Below, in pieces: positions 24,236 to 32,692 of a stretch of 64,000 nucleotides of DNA; position 1 is the first letter of the stretch; each line of letters begins with the position of its first letter. A program made the position numbers and the translations under genes. The notes beneath the pieces were generated by a model, which was not told the origin of the DNA, did not search any database, and saw only the letters and a list, made by a program, of their open reading frames with translations. Origin of the DNA: SZUA-584 sp964441275 (GTDB taxonomy: Bacteria; Bacillota; Clostridia; Christensenellales; SZUA-584); assembly GCA_964441275.1 (NCBI GenBank), contig CAYTUG010000006.1, positions 1 to 64,000 on the forward strand, given 5' to 3'.

Positions 24236-24976
24236 TTAGTTTTTAATAGATATATACGCCTGCGCCGTGCCCACGGGGGTGTTGGATTCGGTTGTATCGT
24301 ACACATTTGCCTTCACATTTATCAACGATGAAGTTCCCGTGATTATATCTACATGTTTTTTAACATTTGCGGCATCCGCGACTATCGAAACGCTGTCCTT
24401 GTTGGCGCGGGTACAGTAAGCTATCGCTTTGCAGCCCTGACCAAGCGTAATGGTAGGGGACGCGCTTGTTTCAGGCTTGAGAACAGCATTAACAATCAGC
24501 GTACAGTTAGCTTGCTCACAGCTGCCGGAAATCTGCGTTCCGTCGCCGTCTAAAGTATAAACGCCGCCCGAAACGCTCAGCGATATATTAGAGGGTACGG
24601 AGCCAAAAAGCCGCCATGCGCCGTCAGGCATAACCGAAAGCATTTTACCGTCGCTTGAGAGTATCAAGTGCGCAAACCCGCAGGGGGCCGGGAATAAATC
24701 GCCCTGGTTGCCATAAGGCAATATTGTTGCGCTAAGATAATACCCGTTAACAAGCTGTTTATTCGGCAGGCTGCTTAAAGCCTGTTTGTACGAAGAAGAG
24801 TACAGCTGCTCAATATAGTTCTGCGCGATATAGTTGGCGTTAAGAACGTTGCGGGCGACTACATCCGTTTTTACTGCCTGAACAAATATGCCAAGCAGCG
24901 GAAGCGCAACCAGGCTAAATATAAACACAGCCAACAGCACCTCTAATAGAGTATAAGCTTTATTGTTTTTTCTCAT
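24236..24976 (-). CDS. Type IV pseudopilin (PilV/GspI-like)
   Basis: 246 residues. An unusually short leader ends in the NNKAYTLLEVLLAVFIFSLV segment. The residue before the aromatic-like +1 position is Ala rather than Gly (KA|YTLLE), a tolerated variation; Glu5 is present. The long C-terminal part is beta-rich with cysteines (GSCEQANC) that may form a disulfide. It overlaps pilD by 4 bases. A minor pilin role is inferred from the operon. Confidence 0.82.
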   Translation of the reverse strand: MRKNNKAYTLLEVLLAVFIFSLVALPLLGIFVQAVKTDVVARNVLNANYIAQNYIEQLYSSSYKQALSSLPNKQLVNGYYLSATILPYGNQGDLFPAPCGFAHLILSSDGKMLSVMPDGAWRLFGSVPSNISLSVSGGVYTLDGDGTQISGSCEQANCTLIVNAVLKPETSASPTITLGQGCKAIAYCTRANKDSVSIVADAANVKKHVDIITGTSSLINVKANVYDTTESNTPVGTAQAYISIKN

Positions 24977-25755
24977 AGCAACAGCCCAATATACCAGTCT
25001 ATAAGTTCACTTCCTATAAAAATACTTATTAGTACGCCTAACGCGAGAAAAGGACCGAAAGGTATTTCATCTCCGCGCTTTTTGCGGCCTAATCCGATTA
25101 ACAGAACGCTTGCGAGCGCACCCGCAACAAAACCAATTAGGTAAGCGGGGATTATCAGCTTCCAGCCAATGATTAAGCCGCAGAACGCCATCAGCTTGAT
25201 GTCTCCGCCGCCCATCGCTTCTTTTTTAAGAAACAGCCGGGCCAAAAGCGCAATAAGCAAAAGGGGTACGCCGCCGGCGAAAAACCCGATAACATAATCG
25301 AGCCATGGCCCGAACGCCCCTGTTACTGCAGTGGCGATAAGCTGCACAATACCCAAAACGAGCCCTAAGATAACCACTCCGTTGGGTATTATCATGTGCG
25401 AAAAATCAATGAACGCGGCTATAATAAGCAAACTGATAAGAGCCGCATACACGCCAAACGAAAAACTCATACCAAATTTTATATACAGCAACAGGTACAA
25501 AGCCCCTGTGAGCGCCTCGACTGCAGGATATACAGGCGATATCCGCGCCTTGCATTTACGGCATTTGCCGCGCAGCAAAGCGTAGCCGGCAATCGGCAAT
25601 AAATCGAATGCACCAAGCTTAGCGCCGCATTTGGGGCACGATGAACGCTCGCGCACTATCGAACGCCCAAGTGGAAGCCTGTATATGCACACATTAAGAA
25701 AGCTGCCTATAAGCGTTCCAAATATAAAAATCAGCGTTCCTATCAATATTTCCAC
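24973..25755 (-). CDS. pilD: Prepilin peptidase PilD (A24 family)
   Basis: About 260 residues with seven or eight membrane segments. The N-terminal cytoplasmic zinc-binding loop has two CxxC pairs (CPKCG and CRKCK). The aspartate protease motifs are visible as AAFIDFSHMIIPNG and GGGDIKLMAF (the GxGD-type site). It removes prepilin leaders and N-methylates the new end. The GTG at 25755 is preferred because TTAGGA lies 6 bases upstream; an ATG 42 bases further upstream has no SD. The PilA terminator lies just upstream, so pilD probably relies on read-through. Confidence 0.93.
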   Translation of the reverse strand: MEILIGTLIFIFGTLIGSFLNVCIYRLPLGRSIVRERSSCPKCGAKLGAFDLLPIAGYALLRGKCRKCKARISPVYPAVEALTGALYLLLYIKFGMSFSFGVYAALISLLIIAAFIDFSHMIIPNGVVILGLVLGIVQLIATAVTGAFGPWLDYVIGFFAGGVPLLLIALLARLFLKKEAMGGGDIKLMAFCGLIIGWKLIIPAYLIGFVAGALASVLLIGLGRKKRGDEIPFGPFLALGVLISIFIGSELIDWYIGLLL

Positions 25756-25904
25756 GCTATTTCCTAACCCTGATTGATGTATATATATATACCACAAACT
25801 TCAAACACAAAACAAACGTTAAGCCCGCTAAGCAATTAATTACACTGTTTACCGTTATACGCATGTAGTTTTATACTAAGACACATGCAATGTGTTGAAC
25901 AAAG

Positions 25905-25935
25905 AAAAAGCGAAAGCAAAAATGCTCCGCTTTTA
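25905..25935 (-). terminator. Terminator-like hairpin after pilA
   Basis: On the minus strand AAAAGCG pairs with CGCTTTT, with AGCA/TGCT inside, followed by TTTTTC, about 30 bases past the pilA stop. A partial terminator here would yield much more pilin than downstream assembly proteins. A small ACACAT/ATGTGT hairpin follows at 25881-25895. Confidence 0.65.
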
Positions 25936-25962
25936 CTAACATTTAAAGACTAAATTAGTGTG

Positions 25963-26316
25963 TTATGATGGTTTTGCTGCCGTGGCAACTCCGCTGCTGT
26001 CAACGGTTACCCAGACTAAAGCCTCTGTTTCTTTGTCATCTTCCATTTGCGGCCACAGCGAAACCTCGGGGTCGGCCGTTAGTTTGCCTTTTGCCTCGCT
26101 CTTATCGGTTATCTCTTTGCCGGGGTTTAATGCATTATAAACATTTATGGCTTGAGCGATCATTTTGGCATTGGACAGCGTTACGGAATCCTTAGCTTCA
26201 TTGGACATGCCCGTAAAAGCCGGTACAGCTATCGCAGCTAAAATTGCGAGTATGGCTATTACCACGATAAGCTCAATAAGCGTAAAGCCCCTTTTGTCTT
26301 TTGCACGTTTAAACAT
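25963..26316 (-). CDS. pilA: Major type IV pilin PilA-like
   Basis: 117 residues. A basic leader KRAKDKRG is followed by the canonical FTLIELIVVIAILAILAAIA, with cleavage after Gly10 and Glu at mature position 5. The globular part is short, acidic and lacks a C-terminal disulfide, like pilins of clostridia. It has the strongest SD of the operon (GGAAAGGAG) and a terminator straight after, both expected for the most abundant subunit. A 98-base gap to pilC may hold its own promoter, but no clear one is seen. Confidence 0.93.
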   Translation of the reverse strand: MFKRAKDKRGFTLIELIVVIAILAILAAIAVPAFTGMSNEAKDSVTLSNAKMIAQAINVYNALNPGKEITDKSEAKGKLTADPEVSLWPQMEDDKETEALVWVTVDSSGVATAAKPS

Positions 26317-26414
26317 TAAATATACTCCTTTCCAAGTGTTTGTTATTTCATGATTATTTTTTGTTCATAGCAATTTATAAACAGCATTCAATTGAATTAA
26401 ACATATTTAAAATA

Positions 26415-27626
26415 TTATATGCTCTTATACATTTCCAGCATAGGCAAAAGCACCGACAGTATGACCAGCAGCACTATTAACGCAACAAAAATAAGCAAAA
26501 CGGGTTGAATTATGTTTACCAGCTTCGAGATAGCTATTTCGGACTCTTCTTCATAATATTGGGCTGTCTTTTCCAACATATAATCGAGCGTGCCCGCTTC
26601 TTCGCCTATTCTTGTCATTTGGATAAGCATATTAGGGAATAAACTTGCCGTGGACAGCGAGGCGTGTAAAGTTCGCCCTTGCTTAATTTGGTCTTCCACA
26701 TCGTTGAGCCTGTATTCCGCCAAACGGTTGCCTACAACTTTAGAAGCTATGCGTAAAGATTGCGTTAAAGAGACTCCCGTCACGGTTAAAGTTGAAAGCG
26801 TTCGGCTAAACCGCGCGGCAAGCAGCTGGGTAATGGTGTTCTTTAGCACGGGAAACTTAAACTTGAGGCTGTCCAAGGAAAGCCTGCCTTTGTCGGATGA
26901 CTTATATATTTTAAAAACCACTATTATCAGCACAAGCGCCCCAAACAGCAAAAGCCACCGTTCGCTTATAAAATCGCTAAACGCAAGCATCGCTACGGTA
27001 ATAGCGGGCAAATCGGCGCCTGCGGAATCAAAAAACGTGCGAAAACTCGGTATGATAAACAGCAGCAAAAAGGCAACGACGAGCACCGACAAGCTAAGAA
27101 CAATTAACGGATAAGTCATTGCGCTGCGAACGCGCCTTGCCAATTTATACTCGCGCTCAAAATGCGCCGCCAACCGCTCTAAGGACAAATCAAGCGTTCC
27201 GCTTAGCTCTCCTGCCTCAATCATTTTAACCATCAGGCTGGGAAGAGCGCGCTCGTGCATTGACAGCGCTTCCGACAGGCTTCTCCCGCGCTGCAAATCT
27301 TCGGTTACTTGTTGCAATATAGCTTTAAGTTTTAAATTGGCGGATTGCTCTTCCAACATCGTTAATGTTTGCACGAGGGGCACGCCCGCGCGAAGAATGC
27401 TTGCAAACTGCGTGCAAAAAAAAGCCAATACTCTCTTGGGTATCTTTGCCGAGCCAAGAGTGATGTCGGTAGAGCTTTTTGGGTATACTTCGGAAATTTC
27501 AATAAGGTATAGTGATTTCGCTCTAAGAGTATACACTACTTCCTTGCGGTCGGACGCTTCTATTATACCTTCAACTGTTTGGCCCGCTTTGTTTGCAGCT
27601 TTATATGAGTATTTAATTATAACCAC
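26415..27626 (-). CDS. pilC: Type IV pilus inner-membrane platform protein PilC
   Basis: About 400 residues: two T2SF/GspF domains, each with paired hydrophobic helices. The family segments FCTQFASILRAGVPL, MIEAGELSGTLDLSLERLA and RIGEEAGTLDYMLEKTA are clear. It forms the membrane platform that couples PilB and PilT to pilin movement. The start is awkward: AAAGGAG is followed in frame by GTG GTT ATA ATT AAA. GTG lies inside the SD zone, so an ATA or ATT start (27620 or 27617) giving a normal IKYSYKA N-terminus is plausible. Confidence 0.92.
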   Translation of the reverse strand: MVIIKYSYKAANKAGQTVEGIIEASDRKEVVYTLRAKSLYLIEISEVYPKSSTDITLGSAKIPKRVLAFFCTQFASILRAGVPLVQTLTMLEEQSANLKLKAILQQVTEDLQRGRSLSEALSMHERALPSLMVKMIEAGELSGTLDLSLERLAAHFEREYKLARRVRSAMTYPLIVLSLSVLVVAFLLLFIIPSFRTFFDSAGADLPAITVAMLAFSDFISERWLLLFGALVLIIVVFKIYKSSDKGRLSLDSLKFKFPVLKNTITQLLAARFSRTLSTLTVTGVSLTQSLRIASKVVGNRLAEYRLNDVEDQIKQGRTLHASLSTASLFPNMLIQMTRIGEEAGTLDYMLEKTAQYYEEESEIAISKLVNIIQPVLLIFVALIVLLVILSVLLPMLEMYKSI

Positions 27627-27642
27627 TCCTTTATATTCACTA

Positions 27643-28692
27643 TTAAAGCAAAGAAGACAGATAATTTTTATCGATAGAATACGCAAGAGCGTCATCGCGG
27701 CTTATACGCCCCGTTTTATACAGGTTCGCCAAGGAATTATCCATCAAAACGTTGCCTATGTTTGCCGCGCCCTGCATTGCCGATGCAACCTGATGCACTT
27801 TGCTTTCTCTTATCAAATTGCGTATGGCGTGGTTTACAATAAGAGTTTCCACCGCTACAACCCGGGTTTTTTTGTCGGTTGAAAGTATAAGCTGCTGAGA
27901 TATAACAGCCATAAGAGTCATTGAAAGCTGCAACCGTATTTGCTGTTGCTGAAAAGGCGGAAACACGTCTATGACGCGGTCAATTGTTTTTGCCGCTCCG
28001 GTGGTGTGCAGGGTAGACAACACTAAATGCCCGGTTTCAGCGGCCGTTAAAGCGATGCTTATGGTTTCAAGGTCGCGCATTTCACCGATAAGTATTATGT
28101 CGGGGTCCTGGCGCATGGCGGCGCGCAGTGCGGTTGAATAGCTGCATGAATCAACGCCTATTTCGCGCTGGTTAACCATACACTTTTTGTGCCGGTGCAG
28201 ATACTCTATAGGATCTTCTAACGTCAGTATATGCGCGCTTCTCGTCTGGTTAACAACATCTATCATTGCAGCAAGCGTTGTAGATTTGCCGCTGCCGGTA
28301 GGACCTGTTACCAATATTAAACCGCGGTTTAAAGAGCATAACGAGTTGACTACACCAGGCAACCCAAGCGTGTTGATATCCGGAGGGTTGTATTTTATAA
28401 GCCTCATAGCTATAGAAACGCTTTGCCGCTGCATATATGCGTTTACGCGAAACCGATATCTTCCGGGGATAGAGAGCGAGAAGTCGCATTCGCCGTTTTG
28501 CTCGAACGCAGACCATTGTGTCTTGTCCATAACCTCTTTTGCTAAATTCCAAGACGTCTCGGGAGTGATTATTTCTTTGTCTATGGATACAAGTCCGTTG
28601 CTTACGCGCGCAATGGGGGGCAGGCCTACGCTTATGTGAAGATCGGATGCGCCGATAGCGGCCGCCTTTTCCATCAGCTCTGTAGTTTTCAT
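27643..28692 (-). CDS. pilT: Pilus retraction ATPase PilT
   Basis: 349 residues, standard for the hexameric ATPase that powers pilus retraction and twitching. Walker A GPTGSGKST at residues 130-138, Asp box and Walker B (DPDIILIGEMRD), a His box (HLVLSTLHTTGA) and the PilT-type C-terminal NLIRESKVHQVASAMQ are all present. It overlaps the pilB end by 4 bases. Its presence shows that the pilus is retractable. Confidence 0.96.
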   Translation of the reverse strand: MKTTELMEKAAAIGASDLHISVGLPPIARVSNGLVSIDKEIITPETSWNLAKEVMDKTQWSAFEQNGECDFSLSIPGRYRFRVNAYMQRQSVSIAMRLIKYNPPDINTLGLPGVVNSLCSLNRGLILVTGPTGSGKSTTLAAMIDVVNQTRSAHILTLEDPIEYLHRHKKCMVNQREIGVDSCSYSTALRAAMRQDPDIILIGEMRDLETISIALTAAETGHLVLSTLHTTGAAKTIDRVIDVFPPFQQQQIRLQLSMTLMAVISQQLILSTDKKTRVVAVETLIVNHAIRNLIRESKVHQVASAMQGAANIGNVLMDNSLANLYKTGRISRDDALAYSIDKNYLSSLL

Positions 28693-30389
28693 TCGTGGTC
28701 TCCTTTGTATGTGTACGAAGTGCTGATAACCTCATGTATGGAAGTTAGTCCTTTATCCAGCAAAGCTATGCAGCCGGTACATAGGTCTTGCATCTTTTGC
28801 TGTGAAATAGCGTAATCGCGTATAGCGTCTGGAGTTTTCCCCTGCACAATCATATCGCGCACGGTTCTGTCGATAACGAGTATTTCGTGCACCGCCACTC
28901 TGCCTTTATAGCCCGAGTTGTTGCAATATGCACAGCCTTCGCCGGCGTACAGCGGCTGTTTGTACCCTGCGGGAAGCCCGGCTGCCGCCAGTTCGAAAGC
29001 TTTCGGGGTATAAGGTTTTTTGCAGTTCTGGCAAGTTAGCCTTACCAACCGCTGTGATAATATACCTACGAGAGATGCGGCAAGCATATAAGAGGGTATG
29101 CCCATATCGGTAAGCCGGGAAATAGTGCCGGTGGCGTCGTTGGTATGTATTGTTGACATAACAAGGTGGCCTGTAATAGCGGCGCGTATTGCGATTTCAA
29201 CCGTCTCGTGGTCGCGGATCTCTCCTATCATTATTATATCCGGGTCCTGCCGAAGTATCGAACGAAGGCCTGAGGCAAATGTTAAGCCGGCCTTAACGTT
29301 TACCTGCACCTGATTAATGCCTTCCATAGTGTATTCAACCGGATCTTCAACCGTAATTATATTTTTTGATGTGTTGTTGACTTCGCCGAGCATGGTATAA
29401 AGAGTGGTGGATTTACCGCTTCCCGTCGGCCCTGTTATAAGTATTATTCCGTGCGGATTGTTTAGCAAAGAATCAAACTTCTTAAGGTTCTCGGGCGATA
29501 AGCCTAATTTGTCTTTCGACATGTAATAGTTTTGCTTATCAAGCAATCTCATTACAATTTTTTCTCCGTAAACAGTGGGCATAGATGAAATTCTAACATC
29601 GATTTCGTTGCCCGACAGCAATAATTTATAGCGGCCGTCCTGCGGGATCCGCTTTTCGGCTATGTCCATATTGCCAATAATTTTAATCCGCGTAATTACG
29701 GCGGACTGCGCTTTTTTGGGGATTTCAAGCATATTGATTAGCTGACCGTCAATCCGCATGCGTACGCGCACGTTATGTTCTTCAGGCTCGACATGAATGT
29801 CGCTTGCTTTGGCTTTTACCGCCTGTTCAAAAATTGAGGTAACAAGCCGCACGATGGGCGCGTTAGAAATGTTTTCGCCTTCCGCATCGTCCGAAAACTC
29901 TGCTTGTGTTTCCGAGTGTTCTTCTGAGAGCTCTTTAATTGCCGTTTCGGCATATTCGTTGCCGTAAACGATGCCGATAGCAGTATCAACTGCGTGTTCC
30001 GGAGCGATCATAGGCATAATATCTAATCCGGATACCACCCGCGCATCTTCGACGGCAATAAAATCAATGGGGTCTGCCATAGCTAAAAAGAGCCTGTTGC
30101 CTTCAATTTTTACGGGCACCATTCTGTGCTTTCGCGCAAGCGCCACCGGGATATTTTTTGCGAGCACTTTAGAGAACTTAACGGTGTCAAGATTAACAAA
30201 AGGTATTCCGAGTTGATATTGCATTACTTCCATCAATTGTTGTTCCGTAACAAAACCTTTTGATTTGAGTATTTTGCCCAAACGCAAACCGGATTGTTTT
30301 TGTTCCCGCAGGCTTTCATTTAGCTGTTCATTTGTAATGATGCCAAGATCAATAAGCATTTCACCAAGATATTTATGCTTAATTGCCAA
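28689..30389 (-). CDS. pilB: Pilus assembly ATPase PilB
   Basis: 566 residues. The N-terminal GSPII_E/MshEN domain (about 1-150) begins KYLGEMLIDLGIITNEQL, a fold that can bind c-di-GMP in some bacteria. The C-terminal ATPase has Walker A GPTGSGKST at 320-328, Walker B DPDIIMIGEIRD and a tetracysteine zinc site (CQNCKK and CAYCNNSG). It starts with TTG behind GGGGGTGA. First gene of the pil operon; its MshEN-like domain gives a possible link to the degenerate GGDEF protein upstream on the chromosome. Confidence 0.95.
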   Translation of the reverse strand: MAIKHKYLGEMLIDLGIITNEQLNESLREQKQSGLRLGKILKSKGFVTEQQLMEVMQYQLGIPFVNLDTVKFSKVLAKNIPVALARKHRMVPVKIEGNRLFLAMADPIDFIAVEDARVVSGLDIMPMIAPEHAVDTAIGIVYGNEYAETAIKELSEEHSETQAEFSDDAEGENISNAPIVRLVTSIFEQAVKAKASDIHVEPEEHNVRVRMRIDGQLINMLEIPKKAQSAVITRIKIIGNMDIAEKRIPQDGRYKLLLSGNEIDVRISSMPTVYGEKIVMRLLDKQNYYMSKDKLGLSPENLKKFDSLLNNPHGIILITGPTGSGKSTTLYTMLGEVNNTSKNIITVEDPVEYTMEGINQVQVNVKAGLTFASGLRSILRQDPDIIMIGEIRDHETVEIAIRAAITGHLVMSTIHTNDATGTISRLTDMGIPSYMLAASLVGILSQRLVRLTCQNCKKPYTPKAFELAAAGLPAGYKQPLYAGEGCAYCNNSGYKGRVAVHEILVIDRTVRDMIVQGKTPDAIRDYAISQQKMQDLCTGCIALLDKGLTSIHEVISTSYTYKGDHE

Positions 30390-30523
30390 GCAGCTTCACC
30401 CCCATTGTTTTATTAAGGAATACACTTCTATTGAATATAAACGATTAATGCCGGTTTAAAACAATGGCGTATGAATTGCAAACGGCGTAAAAATAAACTT
30501 TTTCAGATGAACGGTTTTTTTAC

Positions 30524-30552
30524 TTTACATAAACAATCGTATTATGTATACT
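30524..30552 (+). promoter_or_regulatory. Promoter of the lipoprotein gene
   Basis: TTTACA (30524-30529), a 17-base spacer and TATACT (30547-30552), 31 bases before the start codon. It is in the divergent region shared with pilB. Confidence 0.65.
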
Positions 30553-30582
30553 TGAGTACGATATTGCACAAAGGGGTTAAGA

Positions 30583-31083
30583 ATGCTAAGAAGATGCTTT
30601 AAACTATCTGCGGTTGTCGCGGCGGCGGTATTTATAACTATATTGGCGGCGTGCGGGCAATCAACTTTGTCAAGGCCTCAGCCTAAGGTTGACGCCGTTA
30701 TCGTCGAAGTGACCGGAAGCTGTGGAATTGAAGTTGACGAAGACACGATTAAAGTTTCGGGCGAAACGGATATAAAAGCGGGCGCAATAATCCAAGTATC
30801 CGTTGTAAGCCAATCCGGAGATATCATTGACAGCGAAGTAATAGTAAAAGCCGATGATATAATTTCGTGTAATTTTGCTAAAACACAGACCAAATATGCG
30901 GATGTTGAAAGCATTATCGGATATATTACTTTTGCGCCTTCACGTTTTGGCAATCAGCCGGAAGAGATATATGATATTTACGGCGAAAATTTTGAAAACA
31001 TAGAATACAAAAAAGAAAGCGTCGTTTGGGACAACAAAGGCATGATGGTTCTGTTCGCTTCAGAGCCGTTGAATATTAACTGA
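30583..31083 (+). CDS. Putative lipoprotein of unknown function
   Basis: 166 residues. A basic start, a hydrophobic stretch and the lipobox LAAC with Cys24 give a clear type II signal peptide, so the mature protein should be anchored on the outer face of the membrane. The mature part is beta-rich and acidic with no domain I recognise (VIVEVTGSCGIEVDEDT and VKADDIISCNF hold two Cys). Single-gene unit with its own promoter and a strong terminator, divergent from the pil operon. A pilus-related function is possible only by position. Confidence 0.7.
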   Translation: MLRRCFKLSAVVAAAVFITILAACGQSTLSRPQPKVDAVIVEVTGSCGIEVDEDTIKVSGETDIKAGAIIQVSVVSQSGDIIDSEVIVKADDIISCNFAKTQTKYADVESIIGYITFAPSRFGNQPEEIYDIYGENFENIEYKKESVVWDNKGMMVLFASEPLNIN

Positions 31084-31103
31084 CAATGGTTTAAAAACTT
31101 ACA

Positions 31104-31126
31104 GGCTGCGGGTTCGCGGCCTTTTT
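31104..31126. terminator. Terminator between convergent genes
   Basis: GGCTGCG pairs with CGCGGCC around GGTT (one internal mismatch), followed by TTTTT on the plus strand. It ends the lipoprotein transcript and overlaps the last codons of the convergent DUF3810 gene. Confidence 0.75.
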
Positions 31127-32252
31127 ATAATTCTCCCTTTCTCCATAACGCAATAAGAAGATCAACAACCCGGCCATAGCTTTGAACGCCGTCATGCTGC
31201 ATATTAGCTTTAAGAAACGAGTTGTTTACTTCTTTTGCGGCTTCGCTTACGCCGCCTTGATAATTGTCCCAAAAAAGCGCCCTGTCAACCAAATCCCGTT
31301 CAACAGAACCGGAATAATTTGCGCGCAGTTCAAAATATAATTCTTTATCCGCATCAAAAAGAGCGCTCATGGCATGGATAAGCGCAAGCAATGTGCCCGA
31401 ATATTCAACCGACGGTTCCCCGGAAAACCTGCTGACATAGAAAGCTAAAAAGTTTGCTTCGTCTTCTCTTGCGAAACCTCGCTGATGCGCCGCTTCGTGC
31501 AGACAAGATGCGGCAAACAAAGCCATGGGCGCGTCAACATTTACGTTCGCTTCGCCGGTGTAAGGGAAATAAACGCCCGATATGTTCGCCCATGAAAGCC
31601 CCTCCGAATAGAGCACCGGTTTAACATTTCCGAAATTGCCGCCTAAAAACTCAATCTCTGCCGCGCTTGCGGCTTGGTTGTAATAACCGTTTACGCTGTG
31701 CATAATTTGAGTTTTTGTTTCGGCGGGAGAAAAAACGCCACGCGAATTTTGCGGAACAGTTTCCCTTAGCGAATTTGCGCGGGAAATTAAGGCGTCGCAT
31801 GTGTGATACAGCTCAGAGCAAGCTGCGGCGGACGAATCAAGGTTTAGTGTTTGGTTTAACGGCAAGCGCGCATAATTAAACCCCCAAAGGGACACGAAAA
31901 GCGCATAGAGCAAAGATGCCACGCAAAGCATAAACCAAATCCGGCGCAGCACAATCCGCCACCACGTGCGCCGTGCCATAATTGCGTGCACTACTATAAA
32001 AACCGTATATACTGATGCGGATAATATGAAAGCGTACAAAACAAATTCCGCCAGCGAAAATGGTAAAATGCCGACGGCGCTTGAGAGCATACTGTTAAAA
32101 TGCATAAAGAAGCCGCGGGAATATACGGATTCAATAAATTGCGGACATAAAAACGATAAGCGAAACAGAACGTAAAAAACAGGCCCGGGTAAAAGCCAGA
32201 ACAACTTTTTAATTATTTTAGCATTAAAACAAGCCATAAACGAGAACCCCAA
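31125..32252 (-). CDS. DUF3810 family membrane protein with HExxH motif
   Basis: 375 residues. Three hydrophobic segments lie in the first 145 residues, followed by a large extracytoplasmic domain. LHEAAHQRGFAREDEANFLA contains the HExxH signature and the trailing Glu of a zinc metallopeptidase, the conserved core of DUF3810. No substrate is known for this family. It is divergent from the valS T-box leader; the two promoters share the gap. The family call is firm, while peptidase activity is inferred from the motif. Confidence 0.85.
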   Translation of the reverse strand: MGFSFMACFNAKIIKKLFWLLPGPVFYVLFRLSFLCPQFIESVYSRGFFMHFNSMLSSAVGILPFSLAEFVLYAFILSASVYTVFIVVHAIMARRTWWRIVLRRIWFMLCVASLLYALFVSLWGFNYARLPLNQTLNLDSSAAACSELYHTCDALISRANSLRETVPQNSRGVFSPAETKTQIMHSVNGYYNQAASAAEIEFLGGNFGNVKPVLYSEGLSWANISGVYFPYTGEANVNVDAPMALFAASCLHEAAHQRGFAREDEANFLAFYVSRFSGEPSVEYSGTLLALIHAMSALFDADKELYFELRANYSGSVERDLVDRALFWDNYQGGVSEAAKEVNNSFLKANMQHDGVQSYGRVVDLLIALWRKGEL

Positions 32253-32402
32253 TAAGTACTGTTATTGTACACAAGGGCTCTCTTTTTGGTCAAACCTTTT
32301 TTCTGCAAAATATAATTTCTTTTCCGCTTTGCGCGCTAAGGGCGGTTTTTTAGAGTGTGAAAAGGGATTTACCGGCGCAGAGCAGATTAGCGCCGTTGCA
32401 GG

Positions 32403-32431
32403 TTGACAGTGCACCGCCGCTATATTATAAT
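32403..32431 (+). promoter_or_regulatory. Consensus sigma-A promoter for the valS T-box transcript
   Basis: Perfect TTGACA (32403-32408), a 17-base spacer and perfect TATAAT (32426-32431). The predicted start near 32438 begins the T-box leader. The remaining 150 bases back to the DUF3810 gene show no other element. Confidence 0.88.
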
Positions 32432-32439
32432 TTTTACAA

Positions 32440-32670
32440 ATGCGTATAAGAAAAGAGTAGTAGGGTAAAAACCCCGCCGAGAGAGAGGCTTTTTTGGTGT
32501 GATGGCCTTGCGGAAGGTTTGCCCGAAGTCGCTTTTTTAGCACCGTTGGTGAAGGGAATTAGCCGGCGGCGTTTGCCGCGCGTTATGCGGCAGTTTGAGT
32601 GCAGATAGTTTTTATCTGAAACAAGGTGGTACCGCGGATTTCCGTCCTTTAATACAAGGGCGGTTTTTTT
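32440..32670 (+). promoter_or_regulatory. T-box leader (valine), with terminator
   Basis: A classic tRNA-sensing leader. Stem I has an AGAGAG-type bulge near 32480. The T-box AACAAGGTGGTACCGCG is at 32620-32636. The terminator CCGTCCTT (32642-32649) pairs with AAGGGCGG (32656-32663) and is followed by seven T. A GTC triplet at 32528-32530 on the 3-prime side of stem I is a candidate valine specifier and fits the downstream gene. Uncharged tRNA-Val would stabilise the antiterminator and allow valS expression. The specifier position needs a structure model. Confidence 0.93.
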
Positions 32671-32692
32671 GTATAGCAATCGGGAGGAAAAA

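Noticed and set aside
24236..24976. Ala before the cleavage site of the PilV-like prepilin, considered as a non-functional leader
   Set aside because: Ala at -1 is tolerated by some prepilin peptidases and the gene is intact within the operon, so a functional defect cannot be claimed.
28689..30389. Interpretation of the operon as a type II secretion system rather than a type IV pilus
   Set aside because: Presence of pilT, pilM, pilN and a PilA-like major pilin and absence of a secretin or GspD/GspC/GspL indicate a Gram-positive type IV pilus.
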